This document shows, piece by piece, positions 48,301-60,109 of a stretch of 64,000 nucleotides of DNA. Both the position numbers and the translations under genes were made by a program. This DNA is from Beroe forskalii. Lineage: Eukaryota > Ctenophora > Nuda > Beroida > Beroidae. The stretch spans positions 563,001 through 627,000 of the forward strand of contig WFMF01000008.1 in assembly GCA_011033025.1 (NCBI GenBank). Reading direction: 5' to 3'. A model generated the notes under the pieces. The model saw nothing but the letters and a program-made list of their open reading frames with translations, had not been told where the DNA came from and ran no database searches. Numbering within the stretch: position 1 is the first letter of the stretch; every line of letters begins with the position of its first letter.

Positions 48301-51300
48301 TTGTTCGTAAGGATTAAGGAGTAATGATCGACCGGGGTCAGATAATAAGCCTGGCGTGGGCAGTCTTTATTGACAATCAGCCGACACATCGCCTAGCTGG
48401 ACGGCCAAGTAGCTATAGCTGGCGGTGCCGAGATGGTTTAAGGAAATGTTATAGTGGCGATGAGTCCACCAAGTGGCGAGGGCACGTTTCTTGATTTAAA
48501 TCCTGATATGCTTCACTACACGGTATCAATTATTTATCGTTATTGTATTGATTATAGCTGATTTCAAAGCTTCCTCCCATCGTGGGCGGATACAAAACCA
48601 CATGCAATACGAACAGAGGAACGAACCAAGTACAACCCCAGAACTATAACACTGCCAACAAAACCCAGCTGTTAGAGATAGATATATACCACCGCAGCGC
48701 ATGCGTCTACAGTGGTGTGTGTGTGAGTGAGTGTGTATGTCTGAATGTGTGTGAGTGAGTGAGTGTGTGTGTGTGTGTGTGTGTATGTCTGAATGTGTGT
48801 GAGTGTGTGTGTAATGTCTTCATGTGTAGTGGCGTGAGAGTGGTGTGTTTGTGCGAGTGTGTTTGTATGTCTGAGTGGTTGTGCGAATGGTGTTTGAGTG
48901 TGTAGTGGTGTGAAGTGGTGTGTTTGTGCGAGTGTGTGCATGTGTGTCTGAGTGGTTGTGCGAATGTGAGTGTGTTGTGGTGTTTACCCCTATTGTTCAC
49001 TGTGATGACATGAGCTTCCACGTGACGCATTAGAATATATTGATGACGTCATCACACACTACTCAATGTGATGACCTCACTCAGATAATGGACATTAATA
49101 ATCTGCGCACGCCTATTTCTCGTGCGCGGCGTAAAGTAAACGCGCTGTGAGATATAAAACGTGAGAAGAGTGTGCAAGCATCCAATGACATGACAGAACA
49201 TGTGTAAGCATCCAATGAAATGACAGAACATGTGCAAGCATCCAATGAAATGACAGAACATGTGCAAGCATCCAATGAAATGACAGAACAACCTCCTCTA
49301 TCGTAGACATAATGACGTCATCAACTCACCAATCTAAACCATGATAGTGTCAGCATTGTCAGCCGTCAATATTTGATTATATAGTACAATAAACGCGTGC
49401 TAATTGACGAATGAATTGGCCTAATTTCAGATTATACACTTTATTTGGTTCATGCAGTTGTACTTTATATACATTGTTAATGACGTCATTATCATAGTTT
49501 AACGTGGTACTTTGTTGACGTTTTATAGTCTATTGAGTTCTGAGGGCAGGTTAATATTTGCACAGTGGGAAGCGTGATTAAGTGTGTGGCTATTGACGAA
49601 AACGTGTGGAAGGTCAATTTATACCTCGTGTTATCTGGCGATACCACTCGACCCGAATGGTATCTTGCGTGGTACCACTCGACTTGAGTGGTATCGCAAG
49701 ATAGCACGAGTGGCACTCGAGTATGTGTCATGCCACTCTGATCGATAACGAGGAGAAGGTTTTAGGAACAAAATATGAGTCTATGGAATTGAGAATGGGG
49801 TTTACTAGTCTCATGTTCACCATTTGTAACACAGAGATATGGACGGATCACAGCACTTAAGTACGGTGGTTTGTAGATTAAAATACCTGAAGTCCTGTCT
49901 TGGGGGAAGGTTCCAATCTGACAGCTGGTATTGGAGAAATGTACGGGGAGTTAGTTATGGTCGTTACAGCTCCTGAAAATCCATCAATATTAGGACCTAA
50001 TTAATGGATCAGAGGCATCTAGCAAATAATGATGACCTAGGTAAGTCACGCGGCAAAACCATTATGTAAGAGCAAAAGTGGATATGAAATTGGTTTTGCT
50101 TTTGATAATTGATGACCAACATACCCACCATTCCATAACACAATAACGCCAGACTGTTTAAAGGCTAACATTAAACTAACGTTACATCTGATAATTAAAT
50201 CATAACGTCATAACCAATTAAAATAACTTGCGAAGGAGAATAACTTTGCGAAGGAGCACGTGTCCCACCTGGCTGAGAGACGGACATGGCCCCTTTTATC
50301 CTGTCAATGAGGCGTTGTTGGAGGAGCTGCCTTTGTGACTCGCCGGCTTCACCAGCTGAAAGATGATTATAACAAATCAACAACTTGACAACTAATTAAC
50401 CACTAATTAACCACTAATTAACCACTAATTGACATCTAACTAGCTACTCGTTAACAACTAATTAACAGTTCATTAACAATCAATCTAGAGGAGTTAACTC
50501 AACTAGTGAAGATCGAATGAATTAAACAAAATCGTGTGCTGCACATGCACATGCATCAATCGCCGACGGGATTGATTAAGACGCGCAATTTACTTTTCAC
50601 AGAATTTCCGTAAAAAGTACAGTATTTTTACACGTTTTTATCAGCTGATAAATGTGCATTTGTGTTTTATGTGTATCTATCTCCTGTTCAACTCACCAAA
50701 CTGGTGCTGGTTGGCGAGTAACTGCGCTGCCACTGCAGTGCTGTTATTCTGAAGAAGGTTATTCGGGGAGTGGTTAATGGAGGGTGACAACGCCACTCCG
50801 CCCTGAATCTGATTGGATAACGCCACACCACCCTGAATCTGATTGGCTGACACCCCTCCCGATCCTTGGCTCTGATTGGAGGATGACCCTGATCCGTGGT
50901 TGTGATTGGTGGATGAGGAGGAAGGGGAGGTTTTGGAGAAGGAGGAGGTTGGTTGGAGGAGGGAAGCGAGAGGGAAGGGGTTTACATTGGGACACGGCTC
51001 CGAGGTCTTGTTTTCCTATGGGATGAATTAATTAGAAGCTTATACTTAGAATTAGAAGCTTACAATGAGAAGCTTGGAATTGGAATTAAAAGCTTAGAAT
51101 AATAAGAATAAGAATCAGAAACGTAGAATTAGAAGTTTAGATAATAAGAATACCAGATAAAATAAGAATACCAGATATCACAAATGATTGTGTGCCATGA
51201 AAAATAAACAACGAAATGAAAATATTTTCATGTGACATGGGATACACAGTGGGACAATGTATCATCATTCAACGAAACCATTTCGAGACCATATGGCCAG

Positions 51301-53125
51301 CTAATACAATACGCATACGACAGTAAATTTCCAACGATAGTTATGACGTCAAAGTGCGAAGTAATATCGATATGAAGTTATTATTGACGCAGAGCAAAGG
51401 GCGTGGAATACTAAATATGGAATAATTGAAAGGGCGTGGAATACCAAATATGGAATAATTGAAAGGGCGTTTCATAAACACAGACTGATAGCTTTAATAT
51501 ATACGCTCAGAATAGTAATAGGCGGCCTATTTTTCGCGTGTGGAGTTTACATACACAACTTGGATGATTTGATTTGATTTGATAGAAGAGGTTTGAGTCA
51601 AAAACAAGTCGTTTGTGGAGCTAAAAACATAAATTAAGGAGCCATTTTACTCTACAAAGTACAATGAAATTAAATAAATTGAACCTATAAGACCGTAGGT
51701 AAACCCTCTGACGTTTTCACCAATGTCTTCACAACAATGAACCTTGCCTGATCGGTTTAGACCCTGACCTAGGAGTCAAAACCGAATACACCCCTCGGCT
51801 GCAGACTCGGGAAGTATCCCAAAACGCATCCGATATAGCCGCATGTCTGTGTATATTATTCCATAACGGACGTTAGACCATTATTCTTCTGTTCGAGCAA
51901 ATGTTCCTAAAATTGACTCTCATATGTTTCTGTGTGCGCTATTTTGGGAAATTTCTATATGAATTACCACTATATATTTATTATCTATACTAAACTATAT
52001 ATATTTATATATATATATTGACTCGATATAGATATATAATTACAGCATTCAGTCTGTCAATATAATTTCAACTAGCCAATAAAATCACAGAAATGCCTGC
52101 CCGAGGTTTAAATCTAACCAATGAGATTAAAGCATTGTCACCCTGGAGAGTTTTCATCACAAGTTAACCTTCAGAGCTCAGCAAATAGACGGTTTATTCC
52201 GTCAGAAATGGGACACTTTAAGCCATGATAATGACGTCATCTTCAGGAACCTATTACTTTCTGTATAGCCGTACCAGTTTGTTGTGTGTTGCAAACAATG
52301 AATTATAGCAAGACTGAAGGACTAGTAAAATTAATGGAAATTACAATTTTTCGTACGTCGAAGTTTGACTCTCTGTCGTCAGACAGGTATATAAAATGCC
52401 TAAAATATCCGTGAGAAATATGAAATATCTTAATCGACATATTTTCAATTCAGCCTGTTATAAATTAGCTGAAAAGAAATAATATAATCGACTAAAAACA
52501 TCCACAAATATGATTATTGATTATACCCCGCGCGAAAAATAGGCGGATATTTTCAACAATATTTGGCAGCGCGCACCATGTAAATGACGTCATGTTGCGA
52601 CCGCCTAGTTATATTCTGAGCGTATATTATTATTAAAAGTTACCTTTGACTCGGATATCAGTTTCTCAAGCAGTTCCAACTCAGAAGAGGGCTTGCTTTC
52701 TGTGGGAAGAGGAGCTGAGGTCTGGGGCGTGATTATCTCACCCTGAAGATAATGGGAAATTAATGTAAGGAGATCAACATAAGGAGATGAACGTAAGGAG
52801 ATTAACATAAAGAAATTAATGATAATCACCAAATTAATCACGAGATTAATGATCTAATCGATGCTAATTACCAAATTAATAATGAAATTAATGATAATAC
52901 CAGAATTCATCGAAACACAACAAAATCCAAACTTTCGAAATCAGCTCTGCGCAATACGGGGAATGAAAATGTAATGGTCAGTTTTGCGCCCTAGAAAGGA
53001 TGAAAATGGAGGGGAATAGTTAGTGAAAATGTAATGGTCACCTCTATAGCTCGTCTCTGTTGCTGGAGTTGGTTTATCTGTTTGATAAGGCTGGACAGAG
53101 GGTCGTTAGGGTCAACTCCTTCATC
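36357..53125 (-). CDS. large S/T/N/Q/P-rich protein with Cys/His cluster, 5' end not found
   Basis: I do not recognise this protein; nuclear or RNA-associated is a guess from composition. Exons, high to low: 53125-53042, 52742-52644, 51015-50697, 50355-50269, 49972-49887, 47918-47760, 47504-47399, 47175-47089, 46579-46493, 46197-46112, 42386-42228, 41961-41856, 41137-41051, 40339-40199, 39328-39235, 38813-38718, 38505-38370, 38200-37879, 37669-37006, 36814-36769, 36628 or 36625-36357 (TGA), about 1,100 residues. Phases agree at every junction except that exons 38200-37879 and 37669-37006 each hold one base too many. N-terminal part: helical IKQINQLQQQRRAIE, then an NQS-rich exon. Conserved-looking core: NKLYYKFFVLDKVVNSGPVG, ISKVESTLNEKVEDI, then CTVWHQKDSKPGQC and DLCCECLDLYH, a possible zinc site. 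The C-terminus is acidic (GEDMLVIQED). Five exons are duplicated in frame. No start codon was found above 53,125. Confidence 0.7.
38817..39108. repeat. ~32-bp minisatellite at an exon acceptor
   Basis: About nine copies of ACACAAGGAAATGT followed by TTTAGAGGGAGTTGA. The array abuts the acceptor of the minus-strand exon 38,813-38,718, whose polypyrimidine/AG (GTGTTTAG) is part of the same motif. Confidence 0.85.
39474..40290 (-). repeat. ~180-bp tandem array carrying an exon 3' end and donor
   Basis: Five copies, each with GGACAAAGCAAGTGTTGGGA and the rest of the last ~60-85 coding bases of exon 40,339-40,199, plus its splice donor, followed by ACTAGTGACCC-type short repeats. Donors read CCAG|GTCAGT, CCAG|GTTAGT or CCAG|GTAAAA. 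Only the first copy has the 5' part of the exon. Confidence 0.88.
41360..41793. mobile_element. MITE copy 2, CCTTATTGGCC termini
   Basis: 434 bp, TA-flanked, reverse orientation and almost identical to 4,862-5,296. It is absent from the equivalent place in duplication copy B (around 47,375), so it inserted after the duplication. Confidence 0.9.
42400..42560. repeat. CAGA-type microsatellite (copy A)
   Basis: Imperfect (CAGACAGA)n between two exons. The paralogous tract in copy B, 47,935-48,235, is longer and includes a CAGACAGT run. Confidence 0.85.
42858..44831. mobile_element. ~1.97-kb non-autonomous DNA transposon
   Basis: Inverted ends CGTCACCTTCAAATCAAAAG plus GTGATAACT and its complement, about 29 bp. 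ATAT is present on both sides. The paralogous site in copy B (~48,500-48,515, CTGATATGCTTCAC) lacks it. The interior is AT-rich without a transposase frame and repeats AACTCAAGTTATAAC motifs. Confidence 0.9.
45040..45200. repeat. GT-rich microsatellite (copy A)
   Basis: Imperfect (TG)n with GTGTGTGAGTG variants. The paralogous tract is at 48,705-48,990 and is longer. Confidence 0.8.
47935..48235. repeat. CAGACAGT microsatellite (copy B)
   Basis: A long (CAGACAGTCAGA)n tract next to the acceptor of exon 47,918-47,760. Open frames rich in QTDS or CLSD are artefacts. Confidence 0.9.
48705..48990. repeat. GT-rich microsatellite (copy B)
   Basis: (TG)n with GAGTG interruptions; longer than its copy A partner. 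Confidence 0.85.
49165..49290. repeat. 30-bp repeat, GCATCCAATGAAATGACAGA
   Basis: Four copies of CATCCAATGAAATGACAGAA plus CATGTGCAAG here; only two in copy A (45,395-45,445). Shows array growth after the block duplication. Confidence 0.85.
51498..52628. mobile_element. ~1.1-kb TIR element
   Basis: Ends ATACGCTCAGAATA-GGCGG at the left and CCGCCT-TATTCTGAGCGTAT at the right. Just inside each end is a motif like CCTATTTTTCGCG or GCGCGAAAAATAGGCGG. No transposase frame. The right end lies ~15 bases from the donor of exon 52,742-52,644. Confidence 0.75.
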
Positions 53126-54600
53126 CTGTATTGTGTTGATAGTCAATTCTACTTGTTTCTAGGATTTTTGATTTATACTTAAATTGATTTGATCATTTCA
53201 ATATACTTATGTGAACAGCATCATTAACTTTCTTCTTTTTCTTGATTAACCCTCCCTATTATGAACCTCATACCACTGGTAAGAAAAATTTCCTACAAAA
53301 AATCTTCAAAAAATCCGCTCCCTTTTTAAAAGCCTAGATGGTTAATCCAACAATGCCGCATAAAACCAAGGGTATAGAGCCCTCAAAGAAGAAAACGGAG
53401 ATGAAGTGAGAACATGAAGTGACAGCATTAGGTAACAACATGAAGTGACAACATGAAGGAAAATGAAGTGCATACCGCATCCTTAACAACACCCTGCTGT
53501 TAGAGTAATATTGATGGAAGTAAACATGGTGTGACATCATGAATTGAAAACATGAAGGAATTGCTTAAAAACAAGAGTATAATATTCATGGAAGTACACT
53601 AACAAGACAATACAAGTACAAACAACAAAGAATATTCAAGGAATTTTGACAATACAACCAGGAAAATAAAGCTGGAGAGTGAGGGGAAAACAGAAGTCAA
53701 AACATACCAAACACATTAGCTCATGTCACATGTTTGCTAGACGGTTAAAAGGGAAGTTATATTATCATGGTTTTGAGTGGAGAGCTGATGACGTCATTAT
53801 CATGGTTTAGAATGATGAATTGATGAAATATTCCCAGGCCATGTTTTCATCATGATCTCAGCCGTATATGATAGGTCATGTGGAGTCAATAAACATGTAC
53901 AAGTTTGGCATTTCATACAGGAAAAAGTATACGATTCAACGCACTCATTCCTCCATTCTAGACGTGACCAATGTCTTTGTGAGATATGTTGCTTGACGTC
54001 ACGTTGCTTCAATGTACAGGAAACATGAACTGAGATAAGGCATTTGAGTACATCGTCAACTAAGTTTGAAACCGTTTCATCGGTATCTATAATACAAAGG
54101 CAATTGCCTGCGTGTCAAAACCTGATCCCTAAGCATCCCAAAGGACCTGATAAGCACTAAAGCGCGTGTCTATGTGTTTTACTTTTATACTGGAATGTTT
54201 GGCATTTTATAAAACAGGAAAAGTAGACCATTCCAAAGCATGAGACAACATTACTTCCGCCTATATTCATGAGTCACAACCTATTCATGAGTCACGACCT
54301 ATTCATGAGTCACGACCTATTCATGAGTCACGACCTATTCATGAGTCACGACCTACTCAAAATATACGAGGCGTATGAAGGAAAAGAAGGGAATGAGAAA
54401 ATGGGCGACCCGGAGTGAAATAATTGTCGTGAACTATATCAAATTGAGTAGTTTTTGACTTTATCCCACCTACCACATTTCGTACGCCAAGGAATGTAAT
54501 GACAATCAACAATGCGCTAGACAGTGTCAAAAATGAATCGGATGTGAAAACTGACGCATGCCTTTGAAAAAGATATTTCATACCGCAGAAAATGCCACAA
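53126..54600. other. no supported exon; repeat-containing
   Basis: Upstream of the last exon found for the minus-strand gene. Contains AACATGAAGTGACA repeats (53,400-53,470) and an 18-bp array, TTCATGAGTCACGACCTA, at ~54,265-54,360. Missing 5' exons may lie here or beyond, but none could be joined in phase. Confidence 0.4.
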
Positions 54601-55231
54601 TGATAGTTCGAAATGTTAAATAGCTAAAAGAATGATAGATTTCTTTGTTAATTAGAACAAGCAGAGAATATTAGCTTACCCACAGATCCAGTTGACATTG
54701 ACAAATGAGCGTGCAAGTTGATCGTCAACTCGAGCGCTGATTGGTTGATGACAAGACGGGTTTGGGGATCCCATGAGTCTACAGCTCAAATACAAGAGAT
54801 AGATTTGATACAAGCTATAATTTGAGTAATTTGAAGTGTAATCAGATGTAAAGGAACATTATACAATTTGACGTTGTAAATTCACCGTCTAGAAATCATG
54901 GTATTGACCTCATACCTGCCAATATAATTTGTAATATTGTGTGCAGTATATACGATACATAATGTTGCATAATAATACGACATTCGTGCGTAGGAACATT
55001 GCGCAAGTCGTGACTGCCGTCTAATTATTATTGTCTGCTAAATTATAATTGTCGGTGTCAAATTCATCATAATTTATTACAAAATACATTTTAAGTGGAT
55101 CATGTTCCTAAAATTATCACCTTTACGTAACTTGAAATGACGATATGATGTGGGTGAGCCACGAATCTAGTGAAACAAAGCTGAGTAATGCGCGCGCGTG
55201 TAAAACCAGAGCAAATTGGGTGTTATATTAG

Positions 55232-55352
55232 CTTACCCAAAGGATTCCGAAATCGTGATGCCATCACGATATAGACCAATCAGATCGCGAGTTTACAGTC
55301 AACCCTCGCACTGATTGGTCGATGTCACATGAACCTATGGGTAAGCTAATAC
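55232..55352. mobile_element. ~120-bp hairpin MITE
   Basis: Inverted ends TTAGCTTACCCAAAGG / CCTATGGGTAAGCTAA around an internal ACCAATCAG / CTGATTGGT pair. A related left end, TTAGCTTACCCACAG, occurs at ~54,675. Confidence 0.8.
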
Positions 55353-55454
55353 ACCTCGAAATTAGAATTAGATCCACGAGCAGAGTAGTCTGACAAACGA
55401 CATTGAAACACAGTAACAAGCCGCTAAAAGGTAATAATTCTATACACGCGTTAG

Positions 55455-55568
55455 TTTATCAAAGGCGATCGTTTGCGGAGTAATGTGGCATTAGCCAATC
55501 AGAGCACGAGCTGACTGTGAGCTTGTTTTCTGATTGGCTAATCCTCCATTACCCCGCAAACGACTTCA
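55455..55568. mobile_element. ~110-bp hairpin MITE
   Basis: Arms GTTTGCGGAGTAATG-ATTAGCCAATCAGA and TCTGATTGGCTAAT-CATTACCCCGCAAAC fold on each other. Non-coding. Confidence 0.8.
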
Positions 55569-55719
55569 GAATGACAAGCTTACTATACCCGCTGATTGAT
55601 GTGACTGCAGTTCCATACGACCTCAATGCACAATGTAAGCGTATACACAATGTAGCAAATTCATCCCTTTCACGCAAAAAATAGGCGTTCAATTAACGTC
55701 CTCAATTCACCATTTTAAG

Positions 55720-55985
55720 CAATGATAATGACGCTATATCTTGACTGCCTATACTTGTGATGTACTAAGGGGGGGGTGACATGAGTAATTTTGAATAATT
55801 TTGAATATGAGTAATCGGGACATTTTTTGGGGACACTCAAAAATCATCAAAATGAATATGAGGAATTCTTGTAGAAAATCCAAAATCTATTCAAAAATTC
55901 ATCAACATGAATATGAATAATTCTACAAAATTTATAAAGTTACTCAAAATTACTCATTAATCAAAAATGTGACTAATGACTACCA
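55720..55985. other. A/T-rich sequence with ATGAATATGA repeats
   Basis: Short degenerate direct repeats of GAATATGAGTAAT and ATCAAAATGAATATGA. No gene seen. Confidence 0.4.
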
Positions 55986-56149
55986 CGTGACTGGGAACTG
56001 GTCACGTAAGATTTGCAAAGTCCAAATCATGCGACCAAACTTGATATTTGATCGTTAGCAGGACACTCGTCACTCACCAAACATGGGTGCAATGTTGTTG
56101 TATAGTACAATTTGGCTGATATAGGTACATAGTGATAAACTTTACACGG

Positions 56150-56790
56150 GTGCAACAATATGTAGCACGATATAATTTAAAAAGGTTATCAAGTGTGGAG
56201 CATAGAATGCTGCGAAATGTGAACCAAAGACTGGTGTCTTCGTTGGAACGTAAACGAGTGGAATTTAGATGCGAGCAAAGTTTAGAACTTAGAATGGACC
56301 TTGAATGTGGTTCAGGTAGGCTGGCGACACGTGTAACACAGACTGGTTTCAAGCTGGGACGTAGACTTGAATAATGTCTGGATTTAGTGGAACATGGATT
56401 GGTGTCATGTAACAAGTTGATTGGAGTAAGTCAAGTGTGGAACGTAGACTGGAGTGAAGTGTGGAACGTAGACTGATGTCAAGTGTGAAACGTAGACTGA
56501 TGTCTAGTGTGGACTGTTTACTGCAGTGTCTAGTTGAAAGTTATATTTTAGAAAATGTGGAACTTAGATTGGCGAAAAGGGTGGAACGTTGAGTCAGGTG
56601 AGGACCGTAGACTGCTGCCAGGTATGGAATATCGACTGGTGTCTAGTTGGAAGTTGAAACGTAGATTAAGGTTTGAAATCACACTTGACACCAATCTACG
56701 TTCACACTTTACTCCAAAAGATGCGTTCAATACTTTTCTACGTTCCAACTTGATACCAGTCTAACTCTATGCTCCACCAGTCTACGTTCC
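56150..56790. repeat. degenerate GTGGAACGTAGACTGG repeat, block 1
   Basis: Many imperfect copies of GTGTGGAACGTAGACTGGTG separated by short variable bases. The same motif, inverted, recurs at 58,785-59,255, and forward again at 59,265-59,715. Short open frames (MLRNVNQRLVSSLERK) come from the repeat. Confidence 0.8.
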
Positions 56791-56805
56791 ACGCTTAACT
56801 TCACC

Positions 56806-57493
56806 CCCTGGTGTGAACCCCTACTTCCTGATCTTACACTTATCCTTACACTTATCATTACTGTTTCAAAAGCACTTAAAATATCAATCAACCTTTAATG
56901 ACGTTTTACTGGTCAATGACTAGTCGATCAATGCACCCTAAACGCACCACAAGACCACAAACACACTCATAGTCAAGTTAGTTATGTTATTCAAGTTAGT
57001 CAAGTTAGTCAAGTCAGTCAAGTCAAGTCAGTCAAGTCAGTCAAGTCAGTCAAGTCAGTCAAGTCAGTCAAGTCAGTCAAGTCAGTCAAGTCAGTCAAGT
57101 CAGTCAAGTCAGTCAAGTCAGTCAAGTCAGTCAAGTCAGTCAAGTCAGTCAAGTCAGTCAGGTCAGTCAAGTCAGTCAAGTCAGTCAGGTCAGTCAGGTC
57201 AGTCAGGTCAGGTCAGTCATGTCAGTCAAGACTGACCTGACTGACTAGACTATCTTGATCGAGCTAACTTGACTGACTTGACTAATTTGACTGACTTGAC
57301 TAACATAACTAACTCAACTATAAGTGTGTTTATGGTCCCATGGTGCGTTGAGGGTGCATTGATCGATCACTGGTCATTGACCAGTAAAAGCGTTGACATC
57401 ATAAGGTTGAGTGATATTTTAACGGATTTAAAACAGTAATGATAAATGTTAGAATAATGATCAGCAAGTGGTCAGTAGGGGTTCACCAGGGAG
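56806..57493. repeat. large palindrome with 9-bp satellite core
   Basis: Left arm from CTGGTGTGAACCCCTACTTC matches, inverted, the right arm ending CAGTAGGGGTTCACCAG, with arms of roughly 200 bases. The interior (56,990-57,230) is about 25 copies of GTCAGTCAA; the shorter right side has the complement TTGACTGAC. An (SQS)n reading frame through it is not a gene. Confidence 0.85.
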
Positions 57494-57504
57494 TCATTGG
57501 CATG

Positions 57505-58755
57505 CTTAGGGGGGCAACCCCCCAAAATTAAGCCCCCCATTGGCAATTTGTTATATCCACCTGGGGGGCTAAATTAAACCCCCCAAAATTAAACCCCCTA
57601 TCGACAGCAAAAATGGGTCTAAAATGGGTCAAAATTAAGCAACAAAAAAGGTACCATTTCGAAAAAGCGCAAAAAATCGGACACAAATTTGGTACCATTT
57701 CAAAAGGATACGTCTGAAAAATCAGAAACGAAAAAGGTACCAATTGAAAATGATGCCAAAAATCAAAAACAAAATTGGTACCATTTAATTAAAGGGCTGA
57801 AACCTGAAACAAAAACGGTACCATTTCAAAAAGGTGCCAAAATCAGAAACGACAATTGGTACCATTTGGAAAATGAGTGAAAAATCACGAACAAAATGGT
57901 ACCATTTCAAAACAGTTCAAAAATATGCAAAAAAATGGTACCATTTGGAAAATGTGTCAAAAACCGGAAACAAAATGGTACCGTACCATTTCAAAAAGTG
58001 CCAAAAATCACGAACAAAAATGGTACCATTTCAAAAAAAATCGCCAAAGATCACGACCAAAAATGGTATCATTTAAAAATCGTGGAAAAATCAGAAACAG
58101 AAAAGGGTACCATTTGGAAAATGTGCCAAAACCGGAAACAAAAATGGTACCATTTCAAAAAGGTGCCAAAATCACGAACAAAAATGGTACCATTTGGATA
58201 AATTGCCAAAAATCACGCCGAACAAAAAACAAACGGTACCATTTCAAAAAAGTTCCAAAAAACTCGAACAAAAATGGTACCATTTCAAAAAAGTTCCAAA
58301 AATTATGAACAAAATGGTACCATTTGTAAAATGTGTCAAGAATCGGAAACAAAAATGGTACCATTTCAAAAGTGCCAAAAATCAAGACCAAAATGTCGGT
58401 ACCATTTGGAGAATGTGTCAAAAATCACGAACAAACACAAACGGTACCATTTCAAAAAAGTGCCAAAATCACGAACAAAAAATGGTACCTTTTCAAAAAA
58501 GTTCCAAAAATTATGAACAAAAATGGTACCATTTAGAAAATGTGCCAAAAATCACGAACAAAATTGGTACCATTTGGAAAGAAGTAGTCAAAAAATAGTG
58601 AACATAAATGGTACCATTTTGAAATGGTGCAAAATGCCCCTTTTTTCACAGTTAAGGTTGTTTTGACACTGAAAATTAAGCCCCCAAAACCCCAAAATTA
58701 AACCCCTATTGGCGATTTTTTATATCCACCAAAATTGAGGGTTGCCCCCTACTTA
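57505..58755. mobile_element. TIR element filled with GGTACCATTT minisatellite
   Basis: Outer inverted ends GGGGCAACCCCCCAAAATT and ATATCCACC against GGTGGATATAAAAAATCGCC and AATTGAGGGTTGCCCC. The interior (~57,640-58,640) is about 22 copies of a ~40-base unit, AAAATGGTACCATTTCAAAA plus AGTGCCAAAAATCACGAAC. Each unit has the palindrome AAATGGTACCATTT. Probably a non-autonomous element whose interior expanded. Confidence 0.8.
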
Positions 58756-58784
58756 CATACGACCTCCATCCTAAAATACACATT

Positions 58785-59255
58785 TGATACCAGTCTACGT
58801 TCCACCAGTTTAAGTTCCACACTTTTTTCCAATCTACGTTCTGCACTTTTCTATATCAATGTTCCAATTAGATTTTTGTAGTATACGGTCCAAAATAGGC
58901 ACCATTCTACGGTTCATACTTGACACCAGTCTTCTTTGAAGTGTGGAAAGAAGTTCTTTGCAATTTAATTTCCTGTCAACGTTCCAATATGTTACTTGAC
59001 ACCAATATATTTTCACTCAGTTCATCCCAACTTGAATAGTCTTGTTCCACCATTGCCACCAGTTACTCCAGTCTACGTTTCAAACTTAACTCCAGTCTAC
59101 GTTCCTCACTTTTATACTTCAGTATATGTTCCAGGCTACGTTTGACACTGGACTTCAGTCAATTTTCCAACTTGAAACTAAATTGACACCAGCATACTTT
59201 TTTACGTTTCACACTTTACACTGGTTGCACACTTTACTCCAATCTACGTTCCACA
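58785..59255. repeat. GTGGAACGTAGACTGG repeat, inverted block 2
   Basis: Complementary orientation (CCAGTCTACGTTCCAC, CACTTTACTCCAGTCTACG). Opposed to blocks 1 and 3, so the whole area can fold back on itself. Confidence 0.8.
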
Positions 59256-59264
59256 GTGGTAAAG

Positions 59265-59715
59265 TGGTAAGTGGAACGTAGATTGGAGTAAAGTGTAGAT
59301 GTAGCCAGCTGTGGAACATAGACTGCTGTAAAATGTGGAACGTAGACTGCTGGAAAATGTAGATCGTAGACTGCTGTAAAATGTGAACCGAATAGGTGTC
59401 AAGTTGGACCGGAGCGTGGAATGTAAATTTGAGTTAAGTGTGCAACGTAAACTGCAGTATCTATTGTTTGAATTACGTAGATTTGCATAGAAAAGTACAG
59501 AACGTAGATTGGAGTAAAATGTGGAACTTAAAAAGTTAAACTGGTGTCAAGTGTGGAACGTAGAGTGGTATCAATGGTGGAACGTAGAGTGGTATCAATG
59601 GTAGAACGTAGATTGGTTTCAAGTGAAATTTAGACTGGTGCCTAGTTTGGACCGTACACACTGAGGTCAATTGTTGATCGGCAGACTGGTGTCAAGAGTG
59701 AACCGTAAACTACAG
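59265..59715. repeat. GTGGAACGTAGACTGG repeat, block 3
   Basis: Forward copies such as GTGGAACGTAGAGTGGTATC. Same family as 56,150-56,790. Confidence 0.8.
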
Positions 59716-60018
59716 TGAAACAACCTCCTTTATAGATTCATCTCAATCTCATATGATGAGGTAATCAGGATGAACTGGAATCAGTGCCATGCTGTGTTAA
59801 TAGCTAAATGTTGTCAGAGAGCAAATAGCCCGAATAGGGGGTCAAAATCGACTGATGTTACTTGTTAGACAAGACAAGTTTCTTGAGATAAGAAACATAG
59901 CAGGAGAACTGTATTTAGACGAGTGTTGCCGTGAAAATGACAAAAGACATGCACCAATTAGCATCATGGTAACACTTATGGACTATGGATTAAATAAATT
60001 GGACATCCTTACCGGTTT

Positions 60019-60105
60019 TGATCAAATTTATTCAATGGGGCTGGCAACTGGCGAGATGGGGTGAGTCTGTGTATCCAACTTGCCAGCCCCATTAAAATTT
60101 ATTTG
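60019..60105. repeat. short inverted repeat
   Basis: TCAAATTTATTCAATGGGGC-TGGCAA opposite TTGCCAGCCCC-ATTAAAATTTATTTGA; ~27-base arms. A small foldback. Confidence 0.75.
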
Positions 60106-60109
60106 ATTA

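Larger units (their letters stand above)
46921..50685 (-). repeat. five-exon tandem duplication, copy B
   Basis: Contains the matching exons 50,355-50,269, 49,972-49,887, 47,918-47,760, 47,504-47,399 and 47,175-47,089, each the same length as in copy A. The last ends and the first begins in phase 1, so the ~175-residue module can be translated twice in series. Confidence 0.9.

Noticed and set aside
56074..56130. Possible upstream exon of the large minus-strand gene ending at a GTGAGT donor (56,080)
   Set aside because: Its open frames do not join the 53,125 exon in phase and part of it is repeat.
56984..57235. 83-residue SQSSQSSQ frame
   Set aside because: Produced by the 9-bp GTCAGTCAA satellite inside a palindrome.
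57689..58598. Overlapping KWYHFKK / NGTISKK frames on both strands
   Set aside because: Translation of the GGTACCATTT minisatellite; no codon bias or domain.
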